Assembly (NCBI GenBank): GCA_002702705.1 | Contig: PABH01000073.1 | Location: 62,001 to 126,000 of the forward strand | Origin: Anaerolineaceae bacterium | GTDB lineage: Bacteria; Chloroflexota; Anaerolineae; Anaerolineales; Anaerolineaceae | DNA length: 64,000 bases | Direction of reading: 5' to 3' | Part shown: in pieces, positions 54,962 through 62,472 of the stretch | Layout of the letters: each line of letters opens with the position of its first letter | Position numbering within the stretch: position 1 is the stretch's first letter | Program-made: the position numbers and the translations under genes | The notes under the pieces: generated by a model | Seen by the model: only the letters and a program-made list of their open reading frames with translations | Told to the model about the DNA's origin: nothing | Databases searched by the model: none

Positions 54962-54975
54962 TTGCGCCAGCGCAA
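54962..54975. promoter_or_regulatory. Crp/Fnr-type palindrome upstream of nirS
   Basis: TTGCGCCAGCGCAA fits the TTG-N8-CAA pattern of Fnr/Dnr boxes. It sits 56-69 bases ahead of the nirS start, directly after the stop of the Crp/Fnr gene. Confidence 0.65.
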
Positions 54976-54981
54976 TCATCT

Positions 54982-55734
54982 TTATTCGCCTAAGTCACAT
55001 TTTCGGATGGTTTCGATGTGTTGTTTGTTAACTGCGGGTAGATCTTCCGCAATTTGAACCAACCCATGCGGGTAAAGGATCAACACCCGTTGGCGTTTGC
55101 TCTCTACAATGCCGCGGTTTTCCCATTCTTTTAAAATCCGGCTGACGGTATAAAGAGTCGTTGCTGTCATTTCGGCCAAATCCTGCCGCGAAAGCGGCAA
55201 ATCAATCAATACACCTTCTTTAATTTCTCGTCCGGAATGGCGCGCTAACCGCAGAATCGCTCTGGCGACACGCTGCTCCACGCGCTGGGTGGAAAGATCA
55301 CGCACCGTGTTTTGAAATTCACGAATTTGACCCGCCATAATATGCAGGGTGTTTAAAGCGATGCGTGGAAAAGAATCCATCAAGGTATTGATGGTTTTTT
55401 GGTCCCAGGCTAATGCGGCACATACACCAACGGCTTGTGCTGAAACCGGGTAGGTCATTTTTTTTAGGGAAGCGATCACACCAAAAGTTCTTCCGGGCAC
55501 CAAATATCCCAGAATGATTTGCTGACCGTCCGGGGTAACCTGCACCAGTTTTACCTTGCCCATAACCAGAACAAAGGTTTCGGTCGCCGCTTCATCTTCC
55601 ATAAAGAAAAATGCACCATCCGACAACCGTTGAATATGGGCGGCCTGAATCACTTCATCTAATTCAAGCGGGTTTAACCCACGCAGCAGGCTTGCTTTGT
55701 GGGCTGCTTCAATTTCATTTTTTGATAAAACCAT
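54982..55734 (-). CDS. Crp/Fnr-family regulator, Dnr-like
   Basis: 250 residues. A cyclic-nucleotide-binding fold (GAFFFMEDEAATETFVLVMGKVKLVQVTPDGQQIILGYLVPG), a long dimer helix and a Crp-type HTH (LSRQDLAEMTATTLYTVSRILKEWENRGIVE). The N-terminus lacks the cysteines that hold the Fnr iron-sulfur cluster, so it is not an Fnr-type oxygen sensor; a haem-based NO sensor of the Dnr kind is possible. It lies 75 bases upstream of nirS on the same strand and probably activates it. Confidence 0.92.
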   Translation of the reverse strand: MVLSKNEIEAAHKASLLRGLNPLELDEVIQAAHIQRLSDGAFFFMEDEAATETFVLVMGKVKLVQVTPDGQQIILGYLVPGRTFGVIASLKKMTYPVSAQAVGVCAALAWDQKTINTLMDSFPRIALNTLHIMAGQIREFQNTVRDLSTQRVEQRVARAILRLARHSGREIKEGVLIDLPLSRQDLAEMTATTLYTVSRILKEWENRGIVESKRQRVLILYPHGLVQIAEDLPAVNKQHIETIRKCDLGE

Positions 55735-55749
55735 AAATTTATTTTACCC

Positions 55750-55765
55750 AATTTGCAGTCAAATT
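55750..55765. promoter_or_regulatory. Palindrome ahead of the Crp/Fnr gene
   Basis: Perfect 6-bp arms AATTTG (55750-55755) and CAAATT (55760-55765), 16 bases upstream of the start. It may be an autoregulatory site. Confidence 0.4.
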
Positions 55766-55825
55766 CCTTATTAAAGATGAAGCTCTGATTAATTCGATTC
55801 AGAACAGGAATAATTAATCCAAATA

Positions 55826-55875
55826 TTGACAGAATGAATGTTTTTAAATAAAATATACATCGTATAATTTTATAC
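55826..55875 (+). promoter_or_regulatory. Promoter and operator of the TetR/lipase pair
   Basis: TTGACA (55826-55831), a 17-bp spacer and TAAAAT (55849-55854), then the perfect palindrome GTATAATTTTATAC (55862-55875) over the expected start point. Confidence 0.65.
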
Positions 55876-55900
55876 AACGTTCAATTTTATTAGGAAACCT

Positions 55901-56509
55901 ATGCAAAATTCAAATTTAATTAGTCGAATGGATCGTAAAAAAGAAAAAACGAGAAACCAAATTATTGAGGTAGCCCTAAAGCTGATCCGGTCTCAAGGAT
56001 ATTCTGAAACAACGATGGAACAAATCGCGGAAGAAGCTGATATCGCCAAGGGCACTTTGTATAATTATTTTCCCCTCAAAGAAGCCATTCTTAGTGCTTA
56101 TATTCAACAATCATTTACAAAAAACAATCCCGATCGTTTCAAAGAAATCGAGAACTACCCGGACACCCGTTCAAAACTGGTATTTATTTTTAACCTGTTA
56201 ATGGATGGCGTGAAACCCAACCATGATATTTTTGAACAGTATATCGTATACCGCATGCAAAGTATGGTTTCTTTTCAACCAAAACCGGAAGAGTCCAGCG
56301 GCATCAAGGCACTCTCCCAACAAATTCTTCAATCAAGCCAGGCGGCAGGGGAAATCCGCACCGATTTGGATCTGAACATCTTAATGGATCTGTTTGAATT
56401 TACATTTATTGAAATTGTAAAACAGTTTTACAAACAACGAGAAACCTTTGATCAAAATAAAACCATCACTTCGCTGGTAGACCTCTTTATATCCGGAATT
56501 CATTCCTAA
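55901..56509 (+). CDS. TetR-family transcriptional regulator
   Basis: 202 residues with the usual HTH (IIEVALKLIRSQGYSETTMEQIAEEADIAKGTLYNYFPLKEAIL). The C-terminal domain is the TetR_C type found in stress and lipid regulators. It lies 64 bases before the lipase gene on the same strand and likely controls that gene and itself through the palindrome at 55862-55875. TAGGAAA precedes the start. Confidence 0.92.
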   Translation: MQNSNLISRMDRKKEKTRNQIIEVALKLIRSQGYSETTMEQIAEEADIAKGTLYNYFPLKEAILSAYIQQSFTKNNPDRFKEIENYPDTRSKLVFIFNLLMDGVKPNHDIFEQYIVYRMQSMVSFQPKPEESSGIKALSQQILQSSQAAGEIRTDLDLNILMDLFEFTFIEIVKQFYKQRETFDQNKTITSLVDLFISGIHS

Positions 56510-56573
56510 CAAACAATTGTTTTCATCTGATCCGAGGAAAACAAAAATCATATACCAATGATGGAGCGTTTTT

Positions 56574-57497
56574 ATGCCTACTTTTAAAGCAAATTTCTTT
56601 AATTTTTTATTACGTCACCGCCATATCCTTAACTTACGTTTTAAGAAAGAAATCATCACCAGGGATACCTCCATCCCTGATCTGCGAAAGCAGCACGAAA
56701 AAACAAATCGTTTCATAACAAAACCACCACAAGGGATGTCGGTTGAAGCAGTAACCATCGGGGGCCGCAAGGCGGAATGGCTAAAACCGGAAAAAGCACC
56801 GGCCCATCAGGTCATTTTTTACACCCACGGCGGCGGATATGTTTCCGGCTCTTGTAATGATCACCGCTCAATCGTTGCCAAATTCGCCAAATCTATTAAC
56901 ATCAACACATTACAATTTGATTATCGTTTGGCACCTGAACACCCGTTTCCGGCTGCTGTAGAGGATTCCATCGAAACCTACCAATGGCTTTTAAACCAGG
57001 GTTATTTACCCAAAAACATTGTTTTTGCGGGTGAATCTGCGGGCGGCGGTTTATGTCTTGCTACATTGGTGGCATTAAGAGATAAGGATCTTCCCCTACC
57101 TTCAGCGGCTGTTGCTATCTCTCCCTGGACAGACCTGACCTGCGGTGGGGCTTCGTACCTCAGCAACGCAGAGCGTTGTTTGTCCCCGCTCGGATCATGG
57201 CAGGTTTTTGGCGCATACTATGCCGGCGAAAGCGAACGCACCCATCCCTGGATGTCTCCCCTATTTGCCGATCTTAACGGTCTGCCACCCCTTTATATCA
57301 ACGCAGGTGGAGATGAGATCCTGCGAGATGACTCGGTACAGTTTATTAACAAAGCAGTCGAATCCGGGATTCACATCCAATCACGCATTGAACCGGGCAT
57401 GGTGCATTGTTATCCGCTGTTAGCACCCCTCTTTAAAGAGGCTGCCTTAACCATGAATGAAATAAGAACATTTATCCATCATTATCTGCCTGCCTGA
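56574..57497 (+). CDS. Alpha/beta hydrolase of the hormone-sensitive lipase family
   Basis: 307 residues. The HSL motif is THGGGYVSGS, the nucleophile GESAGGG, then GGDEILRDD for the Asp and GMVHCYP for the His. These carboxylesterases act on short acyl esters or acetylated compounds. TetR control suggests an inducible role in detoxification or lipid use. There is no signal peptide. A ribosome site is weak (ATGGAGCG ten bases ahead). Confidence 0.92.
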   Translation: MPTFKANFFNFLLRHRHILNLRFKKEIITRDTSIPDLRKQHEKTNRFITKPPQGMSVEAVTIGGRKAEWLKPEKAPAHQVIFYTHGGGYVSGSCNDHRSIVAKFAKSININTLQFDYRLAPEHPFPAAVEDSIETYQWLLNQGYLPKNIVFAGESAGGGLCLATLVALRDKDLPLPSAAVAISPWTDLTCGGASYLSNAERCLSPLGSWQVFGAYYAGESERTHPWMSPLFADLNGLPPLYINAGGDEILRDDSVQFINKAVESGIHIQSRIEPGMVHCYPLLAPLFKEAALTMNEIRTFIHHYLPA

Positions 57498-57560
57498 CCC
57501 ATCACTTAGTTTCGCCATTGATTCTGTTTTTACTTCTACAGTTTGCAACCAATTGGCTGG

Positions 57561-57676
57561 TTTTTCGTTATCGTTAACATTGAATTTTGTGACTGCTCAG
57601 CATAACGCACCCCTGCCGTTGGTGAATTTTGCGTTAGCCCGGTTAAAAATCTACCCAATGGGAGGTTTTCATAAAG
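57561..57676. repeat. 116-bp direct repeat, copy 1
   Basis: Matches 57992-58107 with only two differences (C/A at 57572, G/C at 57615). The G at 57615 breaks one arm of the CCTCCCGT element inside it (57612-57665). Confidence 0.9.
57612..57665. repeat. CCTCCCGT inverted-repeat element C1 (decayed arm)
   Basis: 54 bp; left arm CCTGCCGTTGG, right arm CCAATGGGAGG. Same element as C2 with one arm mutation. Confidence 0.7.
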
Positions 57677-57767
57677 ATGGCTAAGGTACGAGAGGTTAAG
57701 CACTTTCTTTTCACTGGGCAGCGTGAAGAAAGGGGTGTTTTTATAACAAACTAATCTGATAAACCAT

Positions 57768-57968
57768 GTGCGATGCACTTGGGCTTACCAGGGGCATTTC
57801 TATGCAGACTCCACAGCAATAAGATCAGCGAGTAATGAAGTCAGTGCGTTGCACATGAATAGCAGTACTCGATTCCGAAGGTGCAACGCACTTTCGGAAT
57901 ATATGGTAACCCGTGTAAAAAAATGGGTTTTTCCGTCAAAGAACCTTTGCCAACCAAGTGCGTCGCAC
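57768..57968. repeat. Nested GTGC-N3-GCAC palindromes
   Basis: Outer inverted pair of 15 bp (57768-57782 and 57954-57968, 14 of 15 matched). Inner perfect 12-bp pair AGTGCGTTGCAC (57843-57854) and GTGCAACGCACT (57881-57892). The last unit lies in a larger palindrome with arms ATTCCGAA (57872-57879) and TTCGGAAT (57893-57900). Confidence 0.8.
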
Positions 57969-57991
57969 CTTAACAGGTTGAAATTCCTTTA

Positions 57992-58107
57992 TTTTTCGTT
58001 ATAGTTAACATTGAATTTTGTGACTGCTCAGCATAACGCACCCCTCCCGTTGGTGAATTTTGCGTTAGCCCGGTTAAAAATCTACCCAATGGGAGGTTTT
58101 CATAAAG
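57992..58107. repeat. 116-bp direct repeat, copy 2
   Basis: Second copy, 431 bp from the first. It contains the better-preserved element C2 and the short dyad TAACGCA / TGCGTTA. Confidence 0.9.
58043..58096. repeat. CCTCCCGT inverted-repeat element C2
   Basis: 54 bp; arms CCTCCCGTTGG and CCAATGGGAGG, one mismatch. Confidence 0.8.
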
Positions 58108-58111
58108 GCTA

Positions 58112-58166
58112 CCTCCCGTAGGGAAAACTTTTTGAGATTGAAGTTTTGCATCTCACCTACGGGAGG
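58112..58166. repeat. CCTCCCGT inverted-repeat element B2
   Basis: 55 bp with perfect arms CCTCCCGTAGG and CCTACGGGAGG, identical to those of element B at 52782, but a different loop. Confidence 0.85.
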
Positions 58167-58218
58167 ATTCTCGATGAACAAGCTGAGCATTAACTGAGTT
58201 TTTATCAAAGGAGCAAAC

Positions 58219-58722
58219 ATGGATTGGCAGGCGATTGGATCGGTGGGGTTGCATATTTTGGTAGGTTTGACCATGCTGGTCGGCTGGCTTGGTTTGTTTA
58301 TTGTGATCATACCGGGATTGGTCATCATCTGGACAGCCGGTTTGGTCTACGGGCTGGTGGTAGGATTTAATACAGCCGGGTGGATTCTATTTGGGGTGAT
58401 GACCGTGTTGATGATCGTTGGCAGTTTGATCGATAACGTGTTGATGGGAGCCAGCGCACGAAAAAAGGGAGCCTCCTGGTTATCCATTGGGGCCGCCCTG
58501 GTGGGTGCCCTGCTTGGAACCCTGCTGCTGCCCCCAATTGGCGGCATCCTGCTGGCTTTGGTCGCCCTGTTTTTGGTGGAATATTATCGTGTCAAAGATT
58601 GGCGGCAGGCCCTGGATTCAACCGGCAGTATGGCAATGGGCTGCGGCTGGTCGGTTGTGGCCCGCCTCGCGATGGGCGCTGTTATGATCGGCTTATGGTT
58701 ATTATGGGCGTTTGTGTTTTAA
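58219..58722 (+). CDS. DUF456 membrane protein
   Basis: 167 residues with four or five helices and the Gly-rich DUF456 core: GWLGLFIVIIPGLVIIWTAGLVYGL, SLIDNVLMGASARKKGASWLSIGAALVGALLGTLLLPPIGGILLALVALFLVEY. The function is unknown. AAAGGAGC precedes the start. It is more GC-rich than the repeat island before it. Confidence 0.88.
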   Translation: MDWQAIGSVGLHILVGLTMLVGWLGLFIVIIPGLVIIWTAGLVYGLVVGFNTAGWILFGVMTVLMIVGSLIDNVLMGASARKKGASWLSIGAALVGALLGTLLLPPIGGILLALVALFLVEYYRVKDWRQALDSTGSMAMGCGWSVVARLAMGAVMIGLWLLWAFVF

Positions 58723-58802
58723 GAAAGTAATAAGGTATCCAGTTATTAGCTTTTAGAGTTATAAAACTTGATAAATAATTTGCTTTATGCTAATATATTT
58801 AT

Positions 58803-59063
58803 ATGGCCTATGACATTCGCTTTACCAAGCAAGCTGCAAAGACATTACAGAAAATTCCGGTTAGTTTAAAAAACACTATTCGGTATAAAATCGAACAGAT
58901 AGCGGAAGATCCATTTCTCAAACATCCCAACGTGACAAAATTACAAAATCGAGAGGGATATCGCTTGCGGGTTGGAGATTGGCGAATACTATACGAGGTT
59001 CGGCAAGATGATATTTTGATTATTGTTTTAAAGATTGGTTTACGAAAAGAGGTGTACCGATGA
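58803..59063 (+). CDS. RelE/ParE-superfamily toxin
   Basis: 86 residues, the standard RelE length: MAYDIRFTKQAAKTLQKIP, KLQNREGYRLRVGDWRILYEVRQDDILIIVLKIGLRKEVYR. The GYRLRVGDWRILYEV segment and terminal basic Arg/Tyr residues match RelE mRNA interferases that cut mRNA on the ribosome. The stop overlaps the antitoxin start as ATGA. The toxin comes first, as in higBA. Confidence 0.9.
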   Translation: MAYDIRFTKQAAKTLQKIPVSLKNTIRYKIEQIAEDPFLKHPNVTKLQNREGYRLRVGDWRILYEVRQDDILIIVLKIGLRKEVYR

Positions 59064-59437
59064 GCGTACAATTAATTATCCAAAATGGAGAACCGGAGTG
59101 GGCTGTTTTACCTTACAGTGATTATTTACAATTAATTGAACAGGCTGAAATGTTGGAAGACATTCAAGATTTCGATAGTATCCATTATGCTGTGGAAAAT
59201 GGGAAGGAAGAATTATTACCTGCTCATGTGGCTTTTGCATTGGCTGAAGATAAAAATCCACTAAAAGTCTGGCGGGAATATCGAGGTTTTACACAACAGG
59301 AACTATCAGACATGGCAAAAATTAGTGTACCTTTCCTCTCCCAAATCGAAAACGGAAAACGTACGGCTTCTGTTGGTGTTTTAGTAACAATTGCGTCAAT
59401 TTTGCGAGTGGATGTAGATGATTTGATAATAAAATAA
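59060..59437 (+). CDS. XRE-type antitoxin with a Phd/YefM-like N-terminal part
   Basis: 125 residues. The C-terminal half is a Cro/C1 HTH (WREYRGFTQQELSDMAKISVPFLSQIENGKRTASVGVLVTIASILRV). The first 65 residues (LIIQNGEPEWAVLPYSDYLQLIEQAEMLEDI) look like the beta-sheet dimer start of Phd/YefM-type antitoxins, so two antitoxin designs appear joined. It should neutralise the RelE toxin and repress the pair. Confidence 0.88.
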   Translation: MSVQLIIQNGEPEWAVLPYSDYLQLIEQAEMLEDIQDFDSIHYAVENGKEELLPAHVAFALAEDKNPLKVWREYRGFTQQELSDMAKISVPFLSQIENGKRTASVGVLVTIASILRVDVDDLIIK

Positions 59438-59451
59438 ATTGGGTTAAAATT

Positions 59452-59484
59452 AAAAAGCTGGCTTTTATCAGCCAGCTTTTTTTT
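59452..59484 (+). terminator. Terminator after the toxin-antitoxin pair
   Basis: 12-bp stem AAAAAGCTGGCT / AGCCAGCTTTTT, a 6-base loop and a T-run. Confidence 0.9.
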
Positions 59485-59498
59485 ATTAGAAATTCAAA

Positions 59499-60002
59499 TT
59501 ACTCTGCGCCGCCTGCGGCTTCGGGATGAGCAATTAAGTTCTCTAAATAGAACAAGTTACGATCACCCATCTTCCGTACCAGACCCAGATATTTTTCCAT
59601 GGTGGTTACTTCTTCTAACTGTTCATTCACAAACCAGTTCAAGAAGTTCTGTGCCATATAATCATTTTGCTGTCTTGCTAAGTCCATCAGCCCATTAATC
59701 TGACCGGTCACTTCCAATTCCCAATTGAGGGACATCTGGAAGGCATCTTCAGCAGAATCGATTTTCATTTTCGGGGCAGGAACAGCCGGAATATTCACTT
59801 CACCGCCAGCGTCCACAACATATTTCAGCAGTTTTAATCCATGCTGCCGTTCTTCTTCTGATTGTGTGTAGAAGAAGGAGGCTGTATTCTCCATGGCTTC
59901 TTGTTCAAAATATACTGCGATTGCCAAATATTGAGCTGCAGCGCCAAATTCGTTTCCAACCTGTTCAATCATCTTGTCGGCTAATTCTTTTTTGATAAGC
60001 AT
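59499..60002 (-). CDS. Non-haem ferritin
   Basis: 167 residues. Ferroxidase-centre residues are in place: Glu18, Glu51 and His54 (EEERQH), Glu in NWELEVTGQI and the Gln/Glu pair in NEQLEEVTTMEKYL. It belongs to the bacterial FtnA type that stores iron as a 24-mer. GGAGG lies four bases ahead of the ATG. The Ala/Gly-rich tail is short. Confidence 0.95.
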   Translation of the reverse strand: MLIKKELADKMIEQVGNEFGAAAQYLAIAVYFEQEAMENTASFFYTQSEEERQHGLKLLKYVVDAGGEVNIPAVPAPKMKIDSAEDAFQMSLNWELEVTGQINGLMDLARQQNDYMAQNFLNWFVNEQLEEVTTMEKYLGLVRKMGDRNLFYLENLIAHPEAAGGAE

Positions 60003-60307
60003 AATTCCTCCGCTATATTGTTTTGATTTGATGAGTTAATTATAACCATCTTGTGTATGAATTCTATTAATTTTATAACATAATATTGTACAAAAATAGT
60101 GAATTAAGCGTTGTAAACAGGGTTGTTTGCAAAGTTCCACTGAAAAAAGATTATGGGTTTCGGAATGAGGCCTCATCCAAAAACAGTCCTCCCGTTGGGA
60201 GAACTGTTACTCAAAGTAAATTTAAATTTCACCAACGGGAGGTAATAATATTTTGTACAAAATCCCGATGTTTGGCAGCCACCATTCCATCGACAAACCA
60301 ATCCAGC
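60003..60307. other. Intergenic region between ferritin and rlmB
   Basis: 305 bases without a gene. It contains the ferritin promoter region (TATAAT-like on the minus strand near 60040), element D, and near-identical TAATATT..GTACAAAA sequences on both sides of it (60081-60095 and 60246-60262). Confidence 0.6.
60188..60242. repeat. CCTCCCGT inverted-repeat element D
   Basis: 55 bp with perfect arms CCTCCCGTTGG (60188-60198) and CCAACGGGAGG (60232-60242). Confidence 0.85.
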
Positions 60308-61045
60308 CTACGATTTCTGGCGAGCCATGAGCGCAAGATATAAAACCACTGATCCGGCGGCGGATGCGTTTAACGAATCGATCTGGCCCCGCATGGGCAA
60401 ACGCACCACGTGGTCACAAATCTTGCGGGTCAGGGAACGCATGCCACTCGATTCACTGCCCACCACAACCGCCAGAGCACCGTCCAGCCGCACGTCACTC
60501 ACCGGCTGGGAATCCGGCCCACCGTCCAGCCCAATCACCCAAACACCATCTTCTTTTAAGGTTTCCAGGGTCTGCGCCAGGTTGACCTGTGTCACCAGCA
60601 AATGTTCAGAAGCGCCGGAAGAAGCGTTCACCACAGCGGGCGTCACCGAGGCAGTGCGCTTAAAGGGCAGTAAAACCCCATGCACACCCACCGCTTCGGC
60701 AGTTCGCAGCAGTGTTCCCAGATTTTGGGGGTCCTTCACGGAATCCAACGCCAGAATAAACGGGGCTTCTCCCCGTTTTTCCGCCAGTTTTAAGATATCC
60801 TGTAAAGCCGCCTGGGGATACGCACTGACCTGCAGGGCAATGCCCTGGTGATTGTTATCAATGCTGTCCAATTGGCTGCGGTTTACTACCTCAACGCGTA
60901 ATTTACGCTCTTTTGCGAACTGGACAATATCATTAATATGGCCGGTGCGTTCAATTGTATCCCCTAACAGCAGGCGGAACACATGCCGTCTGCGGGCTCG
61001 TAAGACTTCATAAACCGGATTTCTTCCGGTGATCCATTCTTTCAT
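60308..61045 (-). CDS. rlmB: 23S rRNA 2'-O-methyltransferase, RlmB/TrmH family
   Basis: 245 residues. The N-terminal substrate-binding domain begins WITGRNPVYEVLRARRRHV; the SpoU knot motifs are LDSVKDPQNLGTLLRTAEAVGVHGVLL, VVVGSESSGMRSLTRKICD and LPMRGQIDSLNASAAGSVVLYL. It methylates 23S rRNA at the G2251-type ribose using SAM. The gene is 6 bases downstream of cysS in the same operon. Confidence 0.93.
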   Translation of the reverse strand: MKEWITGRNPVYEVLRARRRHVFRLLLGDTIERTGHINDIVQFAKERKLRVEVVNRSQLDSIDNNHQGIALQVSAYPQAALQDILKLAEKRGEAPFILALDSVKDPQNLGTLLRTAEAVGVHGVLLPFKRTASVTPAVVNASSGASEHLLVTQVNLAQTLETLKEDGVWVIGLDGGPDSQPVSDVRLDGALAVVVGSESSGMRSLTRKICDHVVRLPMRGQIDSLNASAAGSVVLYLALMARQKS

Positions 61046-61051
61046 AAGTTG

Positions 61052-62455
61052 TTATGATCCCCAGCGCCAGGTGGTGCCGTCTTTGCTGTCTTCCAAAATA
61101 ACACCGAGCGCCAATAATTCATCCCGGATTCGGTCGGAGTAAGCCCATTGTTTATCCTGGCGTAAACTGGAACGTAAACTGACCAGCATATCAATAAATG
61201 CATCCGCTTTACTGGTCCCGGCTTCTTCGGTAACCAACATCAAACCAAGCACACCGCTCAGTTCACGCACCTTATCCTGTGCAGCGGATAATTCTTCATC
61301 GGTTGCACCGCTGGATCGGGTTTGATTGATAACACGTACCAAATCAAACAGACTGGCTAAGGCACCAGACCCGTTAAAATCATCATCCATTGCATTTACA
61401 AAATTTTCCTGGGCGGTTTCAACCGCTTTTGCCAGCGTGTCTAAGACCTCTAACGAGGCACCTTTCACGCCGGGTAAAGCCGGGCGTAACCCGGAAGCCA
61501 ACCGTTCCAATCCTTTTTGCGATTGGGCCAAAACCTCTTTGGTAAAGGTTAAGGGGCTGCGGTAACCGGAATTTAACACTGTAAACCGCAAAACATCTGC
61601 ACTGTAATCCGCCAGAAAATCCTCAATCGTAATCAAATTGCCAGTGGACTTGGACATTTTTTCGCCGCCCAACTGTAACATGCCATTATGCACCCAATAG
61701 GTGGCAAATGGTTTGCCGGTCAGGCTTTCCGTCTGGGCAATTTCATTTTCGTGATGGGGAAAAATGAGATCATTCCCGCCGCCGTGGATGTCAATTTGCT
61801 CACCGATATGGTGCAAATTCATGGCGGAGCATTCAATATGCCAGCCAGGACGGCCTTTACCCCACGGGCTTTCCCACTCCGGTTCACCGGGGCGGGCTGC
61901 TTTCCACAAGGCAAAATCCATCGGATGTTCTTTACGGGTATCCACATCAATGCGGGCACCGGCCTGCATATCGTCCAGTTTTCGTCCGGAAAGACGGCCG
62001 TAGTCATCGTCCTTTTCAACGCGGAAATAAACATCCCCATCGACCGGGTAAGCATACCCTTTTTCGATCAAACCTTCGATCATTTCGATGATCTGCCCAA
62101 TTTCTTGGGTTGCACGCGGGTTAAAAGAAGCTGGCTTAATATTTAAATCAGCCAGGTTTTGTTCATAATCGCGAATATAACCTTCGGCCAATTCAAACGG
62201 ATCCACGCCACGCTCATTGGCACGCTGAATGATCTTATCATCCACATCGGTAAAGTTCATCAAATAACGCACATCATAACCACGATATTCCAGATAACGC
62301 CGCAGAATATCAAAAACCATGGCGGACATGGCATGACCAACATGCGCCTTTGAATAAACCGTGGGACCGCAGACATAAATTTTAATCTTGCCTGGTTCCA
62401 AAGTTTGTAGGTCTTCCTTTTTACGGGTCAACGTATTATAAATTTTTACTGCCAT
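61052..62455 (-). CDS. cysS: Cysteinyl-tRNA synthetase
   Basis: 467 residues, normal length. HIGH motif HVGHA in [22 protein letters not shown], zinc ligands Cys in YVCGPTVY and [13 protein letters not shown], the KMSKS motif in [12 protein letters not shown] and a DALR-like C-terminal part. It charges tRNA-Cys. It lies between the PIN/TRAM gene (17 bases) and rlmB (6 bases). Confidence 0.97.
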   Translation of the reverse strand: MAVKIYNTLTRKKEDLQTLEPGKIKIYVCGPTVYSKAHVGHAMSAMVFDILRRYLEYRGYDVRYLMNFTDVDDKIIQRANERGVDPFELAEGYIRDYEQNLADLNIKPASFNPRATQEIGQIIEMIEGLIEKGYAYPVDGDVYFRVEKDDDYGRLSGRKLDDMQAGARIDVDTRKEHPMDFALWKAARPGEPEWESPWGKGRPGWHIECSAMNLHHIGEQIDIHGGGNDLIFPHHENEIAQTESLTGKPFATYWVHNGMLQLGGEKMSKSTGNLITIEDFLADYSADVLRFTVLNSGYRSPLTFTKEVLAQSQKGLERLASGLRPALPGVKGASLEVLDTLAKAVETAQENFVNAMDDDFNGSGALASLFDLVRVINQTRSSGATDEELSAAQDKVRELSGVLGLMLVTEEAGTSKADAFIDMLVSLRSSLRQDKQWAYSDRIRDELLALGVILEDSKDGTTWRWGS

Positions 62456-62472
62456 ATCTACTTCATTTCCTG

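Larger units (their letters stand above)
57498..58218. other. Repeat-rich intergenic island
   Basis: 721 bases without a credible gene. It contains a 116-bp direct repeat (57561-57676 and 57992-58107), four GTGC-N3-GCAC palindromes between the copies, and three CCTCCCGT elements. Open frames at 57536-57778 and 57768-58004 are made of the repeats and are not genes. Confidence 0.8.

Noticed and set aside
57600-57640. TAACGCA ... TGCGTTAGC in the 116-bp repeat recalls an integron attC site.
   Set aside because: The outer cores do not fit RYYYAAC/GTTRRRY, the inner stem is poor, and there is no integrase or cassette array.
57536-58004. Open frames of about 80 codons on both strands in the repeat island.
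   Set aside because: They are built from the direct repeats and palindromes, lack ribosome sites and match no family I know.
60327-60851. 174-codon open frame antisense to rlmB, and similar long frames opposite CotH and glycerate kinase.
   Set aside because: They mirror the codon pattern of clearly recognised genes, are Ser/Thr/Pro-rich low-quality sequences and have no start signals.
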